Source: JBQTIY01 sp052387675 (lineage in GTDB: Bacteria > Planctomycetota > B15-G4). From it: a DNA stretch of 64,000 nt. Shown piece by piece: positions 1 to 8,493 of this stretch. The first letter of the stretch is position 1. Every line of letters starts with the position of its first letter. The notes below the pieces were generated by a model. That model did not search any database and was not told the DNA's origin. It worked only from the letters and a program-made list of their open reading frames with translations. The DNA lies in assembly GCA_052387675.1 (NCBI GenBank), contig JBQTIY010000002.1, forward strand, positions 62,001-126,000, in the 5' to 3' direction. Both the position numbers and the translations under genes were made by a program.

Positions 1-1359
1 GAGGGAGCCCACTTCACGCTCAGCGCACAGACGCGCTCCGTGCTGGCAGGTCTCAAACAACCGGTGGAGATCGTGCAACTCTTGCGGCCTGAGTCGCAGC
101 TCATTCCGAATGGTCTGTACGAAGTGCAGCAGCGGGCCATCGATTACGTGGACAACCTCGTGCGCGAGTACGCCATCGCCTCGGGCGGCCAAGTGCGCGT
201 GCGCCGCCTGGACCCCTTCGAGGATCGGCTGGAGGCTGAGCGTCTCGCGCGTGACCTGCATCTCACGCGCTACAACGTGGTTGTGGTGCAAGGTGCGCGA
301 TTGCGGCAGGTGTTCTTGGAAGAGATGGCCACGATCGATCGGGGTCTGGCCGAGCCGGGCCGCGTGGAAGCCGCGCAACTCGTGGACCTGCGCGGCGAGG
401 CGGCTCTCACGTCGGCGCTCCTCTCGGCCACGGCCGCGGACGATCCACGCATCGGTTTCTTGGGCGCCGTGGGGGCGCCCGCTTTCGACGACACGCGCGG
501 CTTTGGGCTGGGCATTTTGGCTGAGGCGCTCCGCGGACAGGGCCTCGAGCCAGAACTCTTCACGCTCGTCACCGAAGCCGACCAGGTGCCGGAGGGGCTG
601 AGGGTCGCCGTGCTGTGGGGGCCGGCCATTCCGCTGAGCCCGCATGCCGCAGCGGCGCTGCTGGCCTTCCACCGCGCCGGCGGCTCATTGCTGCTGGGCA
701 TCGATCCCGTCTTGGAGGATCCTGCCTTAGATGGCTTGCTCGGCGCGCTCGGCTTGCAGCGCGAGCGCGCAGTGCTCTGTCTCGACGAGGGTTCTTGGGA
801 GGGTGAGCGGCGCAGTCTGCTGGCCCTCAACCGTTTCGACCCGACGCACGCGATCTCGGCGCCGATCGGACGGCAGGGCTATTTCGCGACGGCCGCCGGG
901 CTCGGCGGCCTGGAGCGCCTCAAGAGTGTGCCGCTCGCGAGCGCTAGCGCGCTCGTCCTCACCAGCGAGAAGGTCTTCGGAGACCGTGCCTCGCGCGGGG
1001 AGGCCCGTCAGGACTTCGTGGCCGATGAGGACGAGTTGCGCGGTCCCCGCGTGGTGGCCTATGCGGTGGAGTCGCCAAACGGCGCGCGCGCGGTTGTCTT
1101 CGGCGGAAGCAGTCTCCTCACGAATCCCTTTCTGACGAGCGCCGAGGGCGGGCGGGCCAATCTCGATCTCGGTTTGCACTCGGCCAACTGGCTGGTGTCC
1201 CGCGAAGACGCGATCGCCGAGCGTCCCAAGCAGGTCTTCGAGTCACAGGTCGATCTGCTGGAGGATGAGCGCCGCGTGGTCATGCTCTACGTCCTGGGCC
1301 TGATGCCGCTGGCTGCCGTGCTGCTGGGCGTACTGGTCTGGTTTGCGCGGAGGCACTGA
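1..1359 (+). CDS. GldG-like ABC-transport auxiliary protein (5' end missing)
   Basis: The reading frame is open from the first base, so the gene begins upstream; about 452 residues are visible. The first visible residues (HFTLSAQTRSVL, then LKQPVEI) match the conserved start of the periplasmic domain of GldG/ABC-2-associated proteins. A single membrane segment followed by ARRH closes the protein (last ~25 residues), the usual GldG topology. In the family it works with an ABC-2 permease and ATPase, here presumably upstream of the window. It overlaps the DUF4340 gene, its standard partner. The transported substrate is unknown. The family call is by motif and context only. Confidence 0.82.
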   Translation, partial: EGAHFTLSAQTRSVLAGLKQPVEIVQLLRPESQLIPNGLYEVQQRAIDYVDNLVREYAIASGGQVRVRRLDPFEDRLEAERLARDLHLTRYNVVVVQGARLRQVFLEEMATIDRGLAEPGRVEAAQLVDLRGEAALTSALLSATAADDPRIGFLGAVGAPAFDDTRGFGLGILAEALRGQGLEPELFTLVTEADQVPEGLRVAVLWGPAIPLSPHAAAALLAFHRAGGSLLLGIDPVLEDPALDGLLGALGLQRERAVLCLDEGSWEGERRSLLALNRFDPTHAISAPIGRQGYFATAAGLGGLERLKSVPLASASALVLTSEKVFGDRASRGEARQDFVADEDELRGPRVVAYAVESPNGARAVVFGGSSLLTNPFLTSAEGGRANLDLGLHSANWLVSREDAIAERPKQVFESQVDLLEDERRVVMLYVLGLMPLAAVLLGVLVWFARRH

Positions 1360-3190
1360 ACTGAAAGGCAGCGAACTGAAATCGCGGCTGCTGACGCTCC
1401 TGGTCATGATTGGCCTGGGGGTGGGCCTGGCGTTGCTCGCGCGCTCCGAGGACCGCAAGGCGGCGCCGCGCGTGCAGTCAGGCCGGCTTTATCCAGGCCT
1501 GGGCGTGGATGGCATCACGCAACTGCATCTCGAACTGCGTGCCGGCCAGTACCTCACGCTCGAACGGCCGTCTGGCGGACTGTGGCGCATCGTCGAGCCC
1601 GGGCCCGAAGTCGCCCGGCAAGATCTGGTTGACGTCGTTCTGGAGACCCTGGCAACCGCTGAAGTGGAGCCGCTGGAGTCGCAGGGCAGCACGCTGCGGG
1701 CGGAACAGGTGGGCCTGGAACCACCGCTGCATACGATCCGTTTCGGCGACGGGGCGTACTCCCAGACACTCTTGCTCGGAGAGGTCGAGCCGCTGGGCCG
1801 CATGGTGTATGCCCGTCGCGCCGGCAGTCCGGAGATCTTTCTAGCCACGCGCAGCCTCATCACGCATCTGCAGTCTCACGGCGGCGACTTCGTCGATCGC
1901 TCGCTGCTGCGTGGCGTGGCCGGCACCCCCGACTGGATCCGAATGAGCGATGCCGCCGGCACGCGTTGGGCGGCGCGGCGCTCTGGTTCGGTCTGGACGC
2001 TTGAGCAACCGCTGGCGGCGCCGGCCGACTCCGCACGGCTCGGAATCCTGCTGCGTTCACTGCAGTTCGTGCAGCAGGAGGGCGTCGTGGTGTCGGCGCC
2101 CAGCGCGGCCCAACTGGCCAGCCTGGGCTTGCCGAGCGAGGAGCAGCGCCGCGCCGGCGAACGGGCAGAGGCACTGCAGGTCGAGTTGAGCGCGCCTGGG
2201 GAGCCGCCCGTGAGTCTCTGGTTTCAGCGGGGCTGGGAGCAGCAGCAGGATCTGGTTTCGGTCCTGCGCAGCGACTTTGCCAAGGTCGTCTCCGTGCCAC
2301 GTGCGGCGCTCAATCTGCTGACCCACGGAGTGGACTTCTTTCGTGAGCGCCGGCTGCTGCCGCCGGTGCGCGAGCGCGCGCACTCGCTGCGCATCGAGAG
2401 CGAGGGCCTGGTCCTTCTCGACATTCGTGAACAAGAGGCCGGCCGCTGGACCTTCGCTCAGCCTGAGTCCCTGGCCGGTGAAGCCGTGGACACGACGCGC
2501 TTCCTGGGCCGCTCGCCCCTGGGCGATCTGCTGGATCGCGTGGATAGCCTGGAAGCCATCGCCTTCGAGGCTCCACCAGCGGGCGAGGCCCGGGCGGTGA
2601 TCAGCGTGGGCTGGACCTTGGGAGGACAGCGCCGACTGGATCGGATTCAGCTCTTCCAGCCGGGCGCTCTGGGCGTGCCGTCGATGAGCAGTGATCGTCC
2701 GGGCGAGGGACTCCTGCTGGGGCCGGAGGTTCTGGCGCTGCTTGATCCCTTTCAGGCGGACTCCCTGCGCAGCACGGCACCACTGGAGGTCGACGAAGCC
2801 CTCTGGACGCGCCTGGAGATCCGAGCTGCTGATGGCTCCGTGTGGGAGCTTGAGCGCGAGGGGACGTCCGGCGAGTGGCGCGGTGACGATCCTTGGAATC
2901 GGCGGTACGCCCTGGCGCGCGATCTGTTGCGCGGCTTTCGCGGTAGCCGCTGGCAGCGCGCTCGCGAGTCCGTGACCTACCCGTGGAGCATCGTCCTGCG
3001 CGATGCCGGCGGAACCGTGCTGGCGGGACTGTCGGTGCGCTTGCCCCTCGCTGATGAGGAACAAGAGGTCCTGGGCGTGCTCTCGGCGCGGGTGCTCGTG
3101 GCCGGCCGGCCGGGAGTCGAACTCGTCGTCGCGCGGGAACTCGTGGATCGTCTCGTCGCACTCGAGCAGCCGCTCCAGCGCCAGCCCTGA
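1343..3190 (+). CDS. DUF4340 domain protein, GldG partner
   Basis: About 610 residues: a short basic N-terminus, one hydrophobic segment (LLTLLVMIGLGVGLALLA) and a large extracytoplasmic part, the pattern of DUF4340 proteins encoded after GldG. Repeated blocks such as 'YLTLERPSGGLWRI' and 'WELEREGTSGEWRG' are typical of DUF4340 repeats. It overlaps the upstream gene by 17 bases if TTG 1343 is the start. A good Shine-Dalgarno (GGAGG, 1349-1353) lies inside that reading and sits 7 bases before an in-frame CTG at 1361, so translation may start at CTG. The function is unknown beyond an accessory role to the ABC-2 system. Confidence 0.8.
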   Translation: MRGGTELKGSELKSRLLTLLVMIGLGVGLALLARSEDRKAAPRVQSGRLYPGLGVDGITQLHLELRAGQYLTLERPSGGLWRIVEPGPEVARQDLVDVVLETLATAEVEPLESQGSTLRAEQVGLEPPLHTIRFGDGAYSQTLLLGEVEPLGRMVYARRAGSPEIFLATRSLITHLQSHGGDFVDRSLLRGVAGTPDWIRMSDAAGTRWAARRSGSVWTLEQPLAAPADSARLGILLRSLQFVQQEGVVVSAPSAAQLASLGLPSEEQRRAGERAEALQVELSAPGEPPVSLWFQRGWEQQQDLVSVLRSDFAKVVSVPRAALNLLTHGVDFFRERRLLPPVRERAHSLRIESEGLVLLDIREQEAGRWTFAQPESLAGEAVDTTRFLGRSPLGDLLDRVDSLEAIAFEAPPAGEARAVISVGWTLGGQRRLDRIQLFQPGALGVPSMSSDRPGEGLLLGPEVLALLDPFQADSLRSTAPLEVDEALWTRLEIRAADGSVWELEREGTSGEWRGDDPWNRRYALARDLLRGFRGSRWQRARESVTYPWSIVLRDAGGTVLAGLSVRLPLADEEQEVLGVLSARVLVAGRPGVELVVARELVDRLVALEQPLQRQP

Positions 3191-3213
3191 GCCGGCCGCG
3201 GACGGGCCGGCTC
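3189..3213. terminator. Hairpin between convergent genes
   Basis: A perfect 9-bp stem (GAGCCGGCC at 3189-3197 with GGCCGGCTC at 3205-3213) and a 7-base loop lie between the stop codons of the converging DUF4340 gene and purN, touching both. There is no U-tract, so this is a possible bidirectional terminator judged from position and stem strength only. Confidence 0.5.
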
Positions 3214-3827
3214 TAGACCGGCTGGCTCTGGCGCAGCCGCTGGCCGTAATCGGCGATCGCGCGCGGATAGGTCGTGCACTCGGCCGCAAAGACGCGGGCG
3301 GCGAGAGTCGCCACCGTGTCGTCAGCCAGAACCGGCACGCGTGTCTGCGCCACAACGGGCCCGTGGTCGTACTCCTCGTCGACAACATGCACGGTGCAGC
3401 CGCTCTCGCGGTCCCCAGCGGCCAGCACCGCGGCGTGGACGTGCTCGCCGTAGAGGCCGCGGCCGCCATGCTTGGGCAGCAGGGAGGGGTGGATATTGAG
3501 CACGCGTCCCACGAGCGCCGCGGGGATCGCCAGCTTGCGAAGGTAGCCGGCCAGGATCACGAGATCGGGTTGCTCGCCGAGCAGCCGCCTCTGCAGGGCG
3601 GCCTCGAAGGCTGGTGCGGAAGGAAACTCCGCCGGTCTGAAGATGGCCACCGGCAGACCCGCTGCGCGGGCCCGGCTCACGCCCGGCAAATCGGGACGCG
3701 TGGCGATGACGAGCGCGATCTCGGCTGGCAGTCGACCCGCGAGAATCTCGTGCTGCAGGTTGAGCAGCGTGCGGCCGCCGCCGGAGATGAGCACGACGAG
3801 ACGCAACGGCCGAGCCGGTGAGGTCAC
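3213..3827 (-). CDS. purN: Phosphoribosylglycinamide formyltransferase
   Basis: Transfers a formyl group from 10-formyl-THF to GAR in de novo purine synthesis. The 204-residue length is normal for PurN. The catalytic triad is visible: N111 and H113 in NIHPSLLP and D154 in EEYDHGP. The N-terminal 'LISGGGRTLLNL' corresponds to the substrate loop. The gene overlaps the upstream FG-GAP gene by 4 bases, although the two have no evident functional link. Other purine genes (purE, purC) lie about 18 kb away in a separate operon, so the pathway is scattered. Confidence 0.95.
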   Translation of the reverse strand: MTSPARPLRLVVLISGGGRTLLNLQHEILAGRLPAEIALVIATRPDLPGVSRARAAGLPVAIFRPAEFPSAPAFEAALQRRLLGEQPDLVILAGYLRKLAIPAALVGRVLNIHPSLLPKHGGRGLYGEHVHAAVLAAGDRESGCTVHVVDEEYDHGPVVAQTRVPVLADDTVATLAARVFAAECTTYPRAIADYGQRLRQSQPV

Positions 3828-5491
3828 GGCCCGTCCGGCACGTGGAAGGGGAGCACTGACGAGAACAGGCCCTGGCCCGGGTCGACTACCGTGACGGCCT
3901 GAAAGTAAATCGTGGCGCCGGCCAGTGCGCGCGGCAGCGGCGGAAACTCAAAGTTCATCGGCTGCGCTCCGGGAGTGGGGCCGAAGTAGAGCACGCCGAA
4001 GGCACTCAGATCGAGGCCCAGCAGGCCGCTGAAGCCCGGCAAGTGCACGCTGTCGGTGTCCAGCGCCCCCAGGACAAGCAGCATCTCCGACGGATAGGCG
4101 AAGACTTCGAGAAGCGTGGGCTGTCCCTGCTCGTTGAACTCGAAGCTAAGGACAGGGCCATCGGCCGTACCGCTGCTGCTGCGCATGACGCGCAGCACGT
4201 TTTCGCCGGCCGCCACGAGCTCCCTGCGGCCGTCTCCGTCGGCGTCCGCGAGCGATGTCACCGCGAAACCGCGCGCCCGCAAATCCTCAACCATCATCAT
4301 GAAGCCCTGGCGCCCGTCGATGAGGTAGCTGCGGTGGTCCAGGCTGGCCGTCAGCACTTCGACAAAGCCATTGCCGTCGAGATCGCCGACAGTCGTCACG
4401 CTCAGCGGGGCGCCTGTGTTGTTCGTGGATAAGGTGGTGCGCCAGCTCACTCCGCCAGTGCTGCTGAGAATGGACGGGACGGCTTCGTCGAAGGATCCCA
4501 CGGTGAGATCGGCGTGGCCATCAAAGTCGAGGTCGCTCAAAAAGGCGATCGTCGTGACATTGCGCCTGACATCATTGGTTTCCCACAGCAGGGCGCCTGT
4601 GGCGCCGTCGAGCGCTACGAAACAAACCTGTGGTTCGGCAAAAAGCCCTACGGCGACATCGGGCGTGCCATTGCCGTTCACATCGTGAAGGAGTGCGACG
4701 GCGCTGCCGGGGCCGGCTAGGGCGCGGCTCCAGATCAACTCACCGTCCTGCCCGCTGCGCGCCTCAGCCAAGGGAGTCTGATCTCCGCCGACCGCAACCA
4801 CGTCGGGGACTCCGTCGTCGTCGAGGTCGGTGAGCTGCGTGACGGCGTAGACGACGTCGCCGGCCGCGACGTGCCAAAGGTCGGAACCGTCGGCGCCGGA
4901 GAGCAGCCATAGGCCATCCAGGCCGCGGCCGGCCGCGACGAGCAGGTCCGTCGTGCCGTCGCGATCAATGTCCTCGAACCAGTCCACGCACTGAATGTTG
5001 GCTGGATCGCGCCGGCTGCGGGGGGCTAGATCGCGGCTCCACAGCAGCGAACCGTCGAGAATGGCCCGACACTCCACGCGGCCCCGTGCGGAACTGAAGC
5101 CAGCCGCTAAGCGCCCTTCGTGCGCTGCCAGGGCGCGGAAACTCCGGAAGCTGCCGTCTCCGGGGCGCGCCGTCCAGAGCAGCGTGCCAGCTTGGCCATC
5201 ACGAACCTGCAACGCGTGCCCTTCGGAGCCGGGGCCGAGCCCGAGAGCCAGATCGGCCACACCATCACCGCTGGCGTCGCCAACCTCGATCAGGCAGCGG
5301 ACATTGCCGCCGGGCGCGGTGTTCGCCGTCAGCTTGGCGCCGGCACCGAAGGCGATGCCGAAGAAGAAGGAGTCCTCGGGGGCCGAGACCAGGGCCTCGA
5401 TCTTCGCAGGAACGAGATCGTCCTGCGCCCGAGCCCCTGTCGCCAGCAGTGAGAGTGCCACGACTGCATTGACCCACCGCCGCGCGCTCAT
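3824..5491 (-). CDS. Secreted FG-GAP/VCBS repeat protein
   Basis: A 555-residue protein with a clear signal peptide (basic start, then VVALSLLATGARAQ). At least seven FG-GAP-like calcium-binding motifs of the form D-x-D/N-x-DG-x-x-D follow (DASGDGVADL, DIDRDGTTDL, DLDDDGVPDV, DVNGNGTPDV, DLDFDGHADL, DLDGNGFVEV, DADGDGRREL), as expected for a beta-propeller like the integrin alpha head. The C-terminal ~120 residues, ending in a YFQAVTVVDP-type strand, resemble the tails of many secreted planctomycete proteins. The ligand is unknown. Its 4-base overlaps with the genes on both sides suggest joint transcription with housekeeping genes. Confidence 0.8.
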   Translation of the reverse strand: MSARRWVNAVVALSLLATGARAQDDLVPAKIEALVSAPEDSFFFGIAFGAGAKLTANTAPGGNVRCLIEVGDASGDGVADLALGLGPGSEGHALQVRDGQAGTLLWTARPGDGSFRSFRALAAHEGRLAAGFSSARGRVECRAILDGSLLWSRDLAPRSRRDPANIQCVDWFEDIDRDGTTDLLVAAGRGLDGLWLLSGADGSDLWHVAAGDVVYAVTQLTDLDDDGVPDVVAVGGDQTPLAEARSGQDGELIWSRALAGPGSAVALLHDVNGNGTPDVAVGLFAEPQVCFVALDGATGALLWETNDVRRNVTTIAFLSDLDFDGHADLTVGSFDEAVPSILSSTGGVSWRTTLSTNNTGAPLSVTTVGDLDGNGFVEVLTASLDHRSYLIDGRQGFMMMVEDLRARGFAVTSLADADGDGRRELVAAGENVLRVMRSSSGTADGPVLSFEFNEQGQPTLLEVFAYPSEMLLVLGALDTDSVHLPGFSGLLGLDLSAFGVLYFGPTPGAQPMNFEFPPLPRALAGATIYFQAVTVVDPGQGLFSSVLPFHVPDGP

Positions 5492-6195
5492 GAAGAGGCC
5501 CCGCCGTCGGTGGAAAAGAGCGCCCGGCCGACGCGGACATGCGTCGCACCCTCCTCGATGGCAATCTCGTAGTCGTTGCTCATGCCCATGGAGAGGGCCA
5601 GCTTGGCCAAGCCGAGTCGGCTGGCGTGCAGGCGCGCCGAGTCAGCCAGTTCGCGGAAGACGGAACGGCACTGCTCTGAATCGGTTGTGTTCGGCGCCAT
5701 GGTCATGAGACCCAGCAGCCGGGTCGCCGAGAGAGCGGCGGCCGCTGTCAGTACCTGGGGCAGAGTGTCGGCCTGCAGGCCGTGCTTGGTGGATTCACCG
5801 CTCACGTTGACTTGCAGAAAGACCAGCGGGCGACGGCCAAGCTGCACTGCTTCGGCTTCGATCTGCTCCAAGAGCGACAGCGAGTCAACGGCGTGCAGAA
5901 CCGCGCAGGTCGCCACGGCGCGCCGCACCTTGTTCGATTGCAGATGACCCACAAGATGCCACGTGAGTTGCGGCGGAGCCTCCGCCTGACGAGCGACGGC
6001 CTGCTGAACCCGGCTCTCGCCGATGTCCCGCACGCCCGCGGCGTGCAACGCCCACAGGCTGCTCGCGGGAGCCGACTTGGTCACTGCGACAAGGGTCACG
6101 CCGGCTGGGTCACGCCCGGCCCGACGTGCTGCCGCAGCCATCCGACTCTGAACCCGGGCGAGGTTCGCAGCCACGTCGCAACGGGTCGTCTCCAT
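5488..6195 (-). CDS. YggS-family PLP homeostasis protein
   Basis: About 235 residues with the fold-type III PLP protein pattern. The PLP lysine is K40 in 'TLVAVTKSAP', and 'VNVSGESTKHG', 'GLMTMAP' and 'LSMGMSNDYEIAIEEGATHV' are diagnostic blocks. The family buffers pyridoxal phosphate and affects amino-acid pools; it has no known catalytic activity. I chose ATG 6195 because GGGAG lies just upstream and homologues start here. An in-frame ATG at 6291 would add 32 residues that look like untranslated leader. Confidence 0.93.
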   Translation of the reverse strand: METTRCDVAANLARVQSRMAAAARRAGRDPAGVTLVAVTKSAPASSLWALHAAGVRDIGESRVQQAVARQAEAPPQLTWHLVGHLQSNKVRRAVATCAVLHAVDSLSLLEQIEAEAVQLGRRPLVFLQVNVSGESTKHGLQADTLPQVLTAAAALSATRLLGLMTMAPNTTDSEQCRSVFRELADSARLHASRLGLAKLALSMGMSNDYEIAIEEGATHVRVGRALFSTDGGASS

Positions 6196-6295
6196 AAGGC
6201 TCCCAGGATACCCCCGCAACGGCAGGGCCTCCGGGACGAGGCGCGTTCCTGGCGCGGGTTTCATCGGGACCTCATCGACCTGAGCACACACCGAG

Positions 6296-7372
6296 CTAGA
6301 GGTACTGCGGCAAGGACATGAGCGCCGCGGCGAGACGCGCGGACGCAGGCCCGCTGCTCAAGGGTTCGGCCGGAAAATGCAGGCCTACCCGCGAGCTGCA
6401 GGACTCTAGGGGCCTCGGGCTGGCCGGCAGGCTCAGGCGGGCGCCGGGATTTGCCTGCAGCGCCAGCAGCTGGTCCACGACAGTGCGCCGCGGATCCAGC
6501 CGCCGTCGCCGGGCGAGACAGGCTCCGAGCAGCCGCAAAAGTTCCGGATGATCTGCTTCCGCCAGGAGGTCGCAGGCGCTCCAGAGGAGCCGACTGCCAC
6601 GCCCCTCTGCGTGCAGGCCCTGCTCGAGACAGGCCGCCGCACGCAGCAACTGGGCGCTCAGTTGCTGGCGGGCCGCACGGCGCACGCGGAACAGCAATTG
6701 CCCATCTGAGGGCAGCAGCGGGGCCAGCGCGGCGCGCACGCGATTGCGGGGCACGGTGAGATCGGCGTTGCTCTCATCCTCGACGCACGGCCAGCCCAGG
6801 CTGAGGCGGTACTCCCGCAAGGCACTGCGTCCCGGCGAACTGGGGCCGCAGAGCAAGGGCCGGAAGAGCGTGACCTGCTCATCAAGCGGACGCACGGCCG
6901 GGATGCCGGCGAGTGCCCGCGCTCCGTGGTGCCCGCGCGCTTGCCGCAGCAGGACCGTTTCGTCGTCGTCATCGCGATGATGCGCCAGCAAGATCCAGGC
7001 GGCGCCGACCGCCTGCGCTGCGCTATGCAATGCGGCCATTCGCCGCCGACGGCTCGAGGTTTCGCTGGGACTGTCCGCGGGAGCGCGGGGCGGAGCCGCC
7101 AGCACCCGGCAAGGTACGCGGCGCTGCGCGCAGAACTCCGACACGAAGGCGGCCTCTGCATCAGCAGCTTGCCGCAAGCCGTGGTGAACATAGGCCACCT
7201 GCACGGGGTGGCTGGCGGAAGCCAGCACGGCGGCGAGCAGCGCCATGGAGTCGCTCCCGCCAGAAACGCCAAGGAGCAGCGGGGCCCCTTGGGGCAGCAC
7301 GGCTTGCAGTGCTCGCTGCAGCTCGTGCTCGATCTGATGCGCCTGTCGAGAACTGGCTCGGTCTCTCAGCAT
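6296..7372 (-). CDS. tilS: tRNA(Ile)-lysidine synthase
   Basis: An ATP-dependent enzyme that converts C34 of the tRNA-Ile(CAU) anticodon to lysidine so that it reads AUA. The N-type PP-loop SGGSDS is at residues 37-42. The HHGLR block, 'LLAHHRDDDDETVLLR' and 'EDESNADLTVPRNRVR' are the conserved TilS core. At 358 residues it is shorter than the E. coli type (about 430), with a reduced C-terminal region, as in many other phyla. The gene diverges from gap; the 113-base gap between them holds both promoters. Confidence 0.92.
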   Translation of the reverse strand: MLRDRASSRQAHQIEHELQRALQAVLPQGAPLLLGVSGGSDSMALLAAVLASASHPVQVAYVHHGLRQAADAEAAFVSEFCAQRRVPCRVLAAPPRAPADSPSETSSRRRRMAALHSAAQAVGAAWILLAHHRDDDDETVLLRQARGHHGARALAGIPAVRPLDEQVTLFRPLLCGPSSPGRSALREYRLSLGWPCVEDESNADLTVPRNRVRAALAPLLPSDGQLLFRVRRAARQQLSAQLLRAAACLEQGLHAEGRGSRLLWSACDLLAEADHPELLRLLGACLARRRRLDPRRTVVDQLLALQANPGARLSLPASPRPLESCSSRVGLHFPAEPLSSGPASARLAAALMSLPQYL

Positions 7373-7434
7373 CCTGAAGCTTGTCGGCAGCCCCGTTTGG
7401 CTGGAGACTCTCCCCCTGGCGGGTGGGCTTCCGT

Positions 7435-7440
7435 TAGACT
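7435..7440 (+). promoter_or_regulatory. Possible -10 element of the gap operon
   Basis: TAGACT, preceded by GT, lies 45 bases before the gap ATG in the tilS/gap divergent region. The same hexamer precedes tRNA-Asn and ald in this window. I could not find a convincing -35 at 16-18 bases here, so the call is weak. Confidence 0.35.
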
Positions 7441-7485
7441 GCGCGCCCTTTTTCCCATCTCTCCATTCCAGGACTCACGCAGGCC

Positions 7486-8493
7486 ATGGCCATCAGGATC
7501 GCGATCAACGGTTTCGGACGCATCGGCCGCACGGTTTTCCGCATCATGCACGAGCGGAGGAAGGAGTTCGAGGTCGTCGCGATCAATGACCTGTCCGATC
7601 CAGCCGGCCTGGCGCACCTGCTGAAGTACGACACGGTCATGGGGCGCTTTGCGGCGAAAGTGGCCGTGCAGGACGGCAGCTTGCTCGTGGATGGCCGGCT
7701 CATCAAGGTCACGGCCGAAAAGGATCCGCGCAAGCTGCCTTGGCAGGAACTGCAGGTGGACTTCGTGATCGAGTCCACGGGCATCTTTCGCAAGCGCGCG
7801 GAGATCGCCGCTCATCTCGAAGCCGGAGCGAAGAAGGTGGTTCTCACCGTGCCGCCCAAGGATGAGATCGACGCGATGGTCGTCATGGGCGTGAACTGCG
7901 ATTTGCTGAAGCCCAGCGATCGGATCCTCTCGAACGCCTCGTGCACGACGAACTGCCTGGCGCCGGTGGCCCGAGTCCTGCTCGATAGCTTTGGTCTCAA
8001 GCGCGGTTTGATGACGACCGTGCATGCCTACACCAACGACCAGCGCATCGCCGACATGATCCACAAGGATCTGCGGCGGGCGAGAGCCGCAGCGCAGAAC
8101 ATCATTCCCACCTCCACGGGCGCGGCCAAAGCCGTCGGCAAGATCATTCCCGAGCTCAAGGGCCGGCTCGACGGAACGGCGCTGCGCGTGCCGGTTGTGA
8201 ACGGTTCGATCGTGGATCTGGTCGCGGAGTTGGACAAGGATGTCACTGTGGCCTCGGTCAACGCGGCCATGAAGTCGGCGGCCGAAGGGCGTCTCAAGGG
8301 TGTCCTGGAGTACACCGAGGATCCGATCGTCAGCAGCGACGTCATCGGCAATCCCGCCAGCTCGATCTTCGACGCGGGATCGACGATGGTCATCGGCGAG
8401 CGCCTCGTCAAAGTGCTGGCCTGGTACGACAACGAGTGGGGCTACAGCTCGCGCGTGGCCGACCTCGTCGCGAAGGCGCATCAGCTCCGATGA
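7486..8493 (+). CDS. gap: Glyceraldehyde-3-phosphate dehydrogenase, type I
   Basis: Oxidises and phosphorylates glyceraldehyde-3-phosphate to 1,3-bisphosphoglycerate. The 335 residues show the Rossmann start INGFGRIGR, D35 after AIN (suited to NAD), catalytic C153 in SNASCTTNC, H180 in TTVHAYTND, and the C-terminal WYDNEWGYS. It is the first gene of the glycolytic run; its TGA overlaps the pgk ATG, so the two are translationally coupled. Nothing in the sequence suggests a non-phosphorylating or E4P-specific form. Confidence 0.97.
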   Translation: MAIRIAINGFGRIGRTVFRIMHERRKEFEVVAINDLSDPAGLAHLLKYDTVMGRFAAKVAVQDGSLLVDGRLIKVTAEKDPRKLPWQELQVDFVIESTGIFRKRAEIAAHLEAGAKKVVLTVPPKDEIDAMVVMGVNCDLLKPSDRILSNASCTTNCLAPVARVLLDSFGLKRGLMTTVHAYTNDQRIADMIHKDLRRARAAAQNIIPTSTGAAKAVGKIIPELKGRLDGTALRVPVVNGSIVDLVAELDKDVTVASVNAAMKSAAEGRLKGVLEYTEDPIVSSDVIGNPASSIFDAGSTMVIGERLVKVLAWYDNEWGYSSRVADLVAKAHQLR

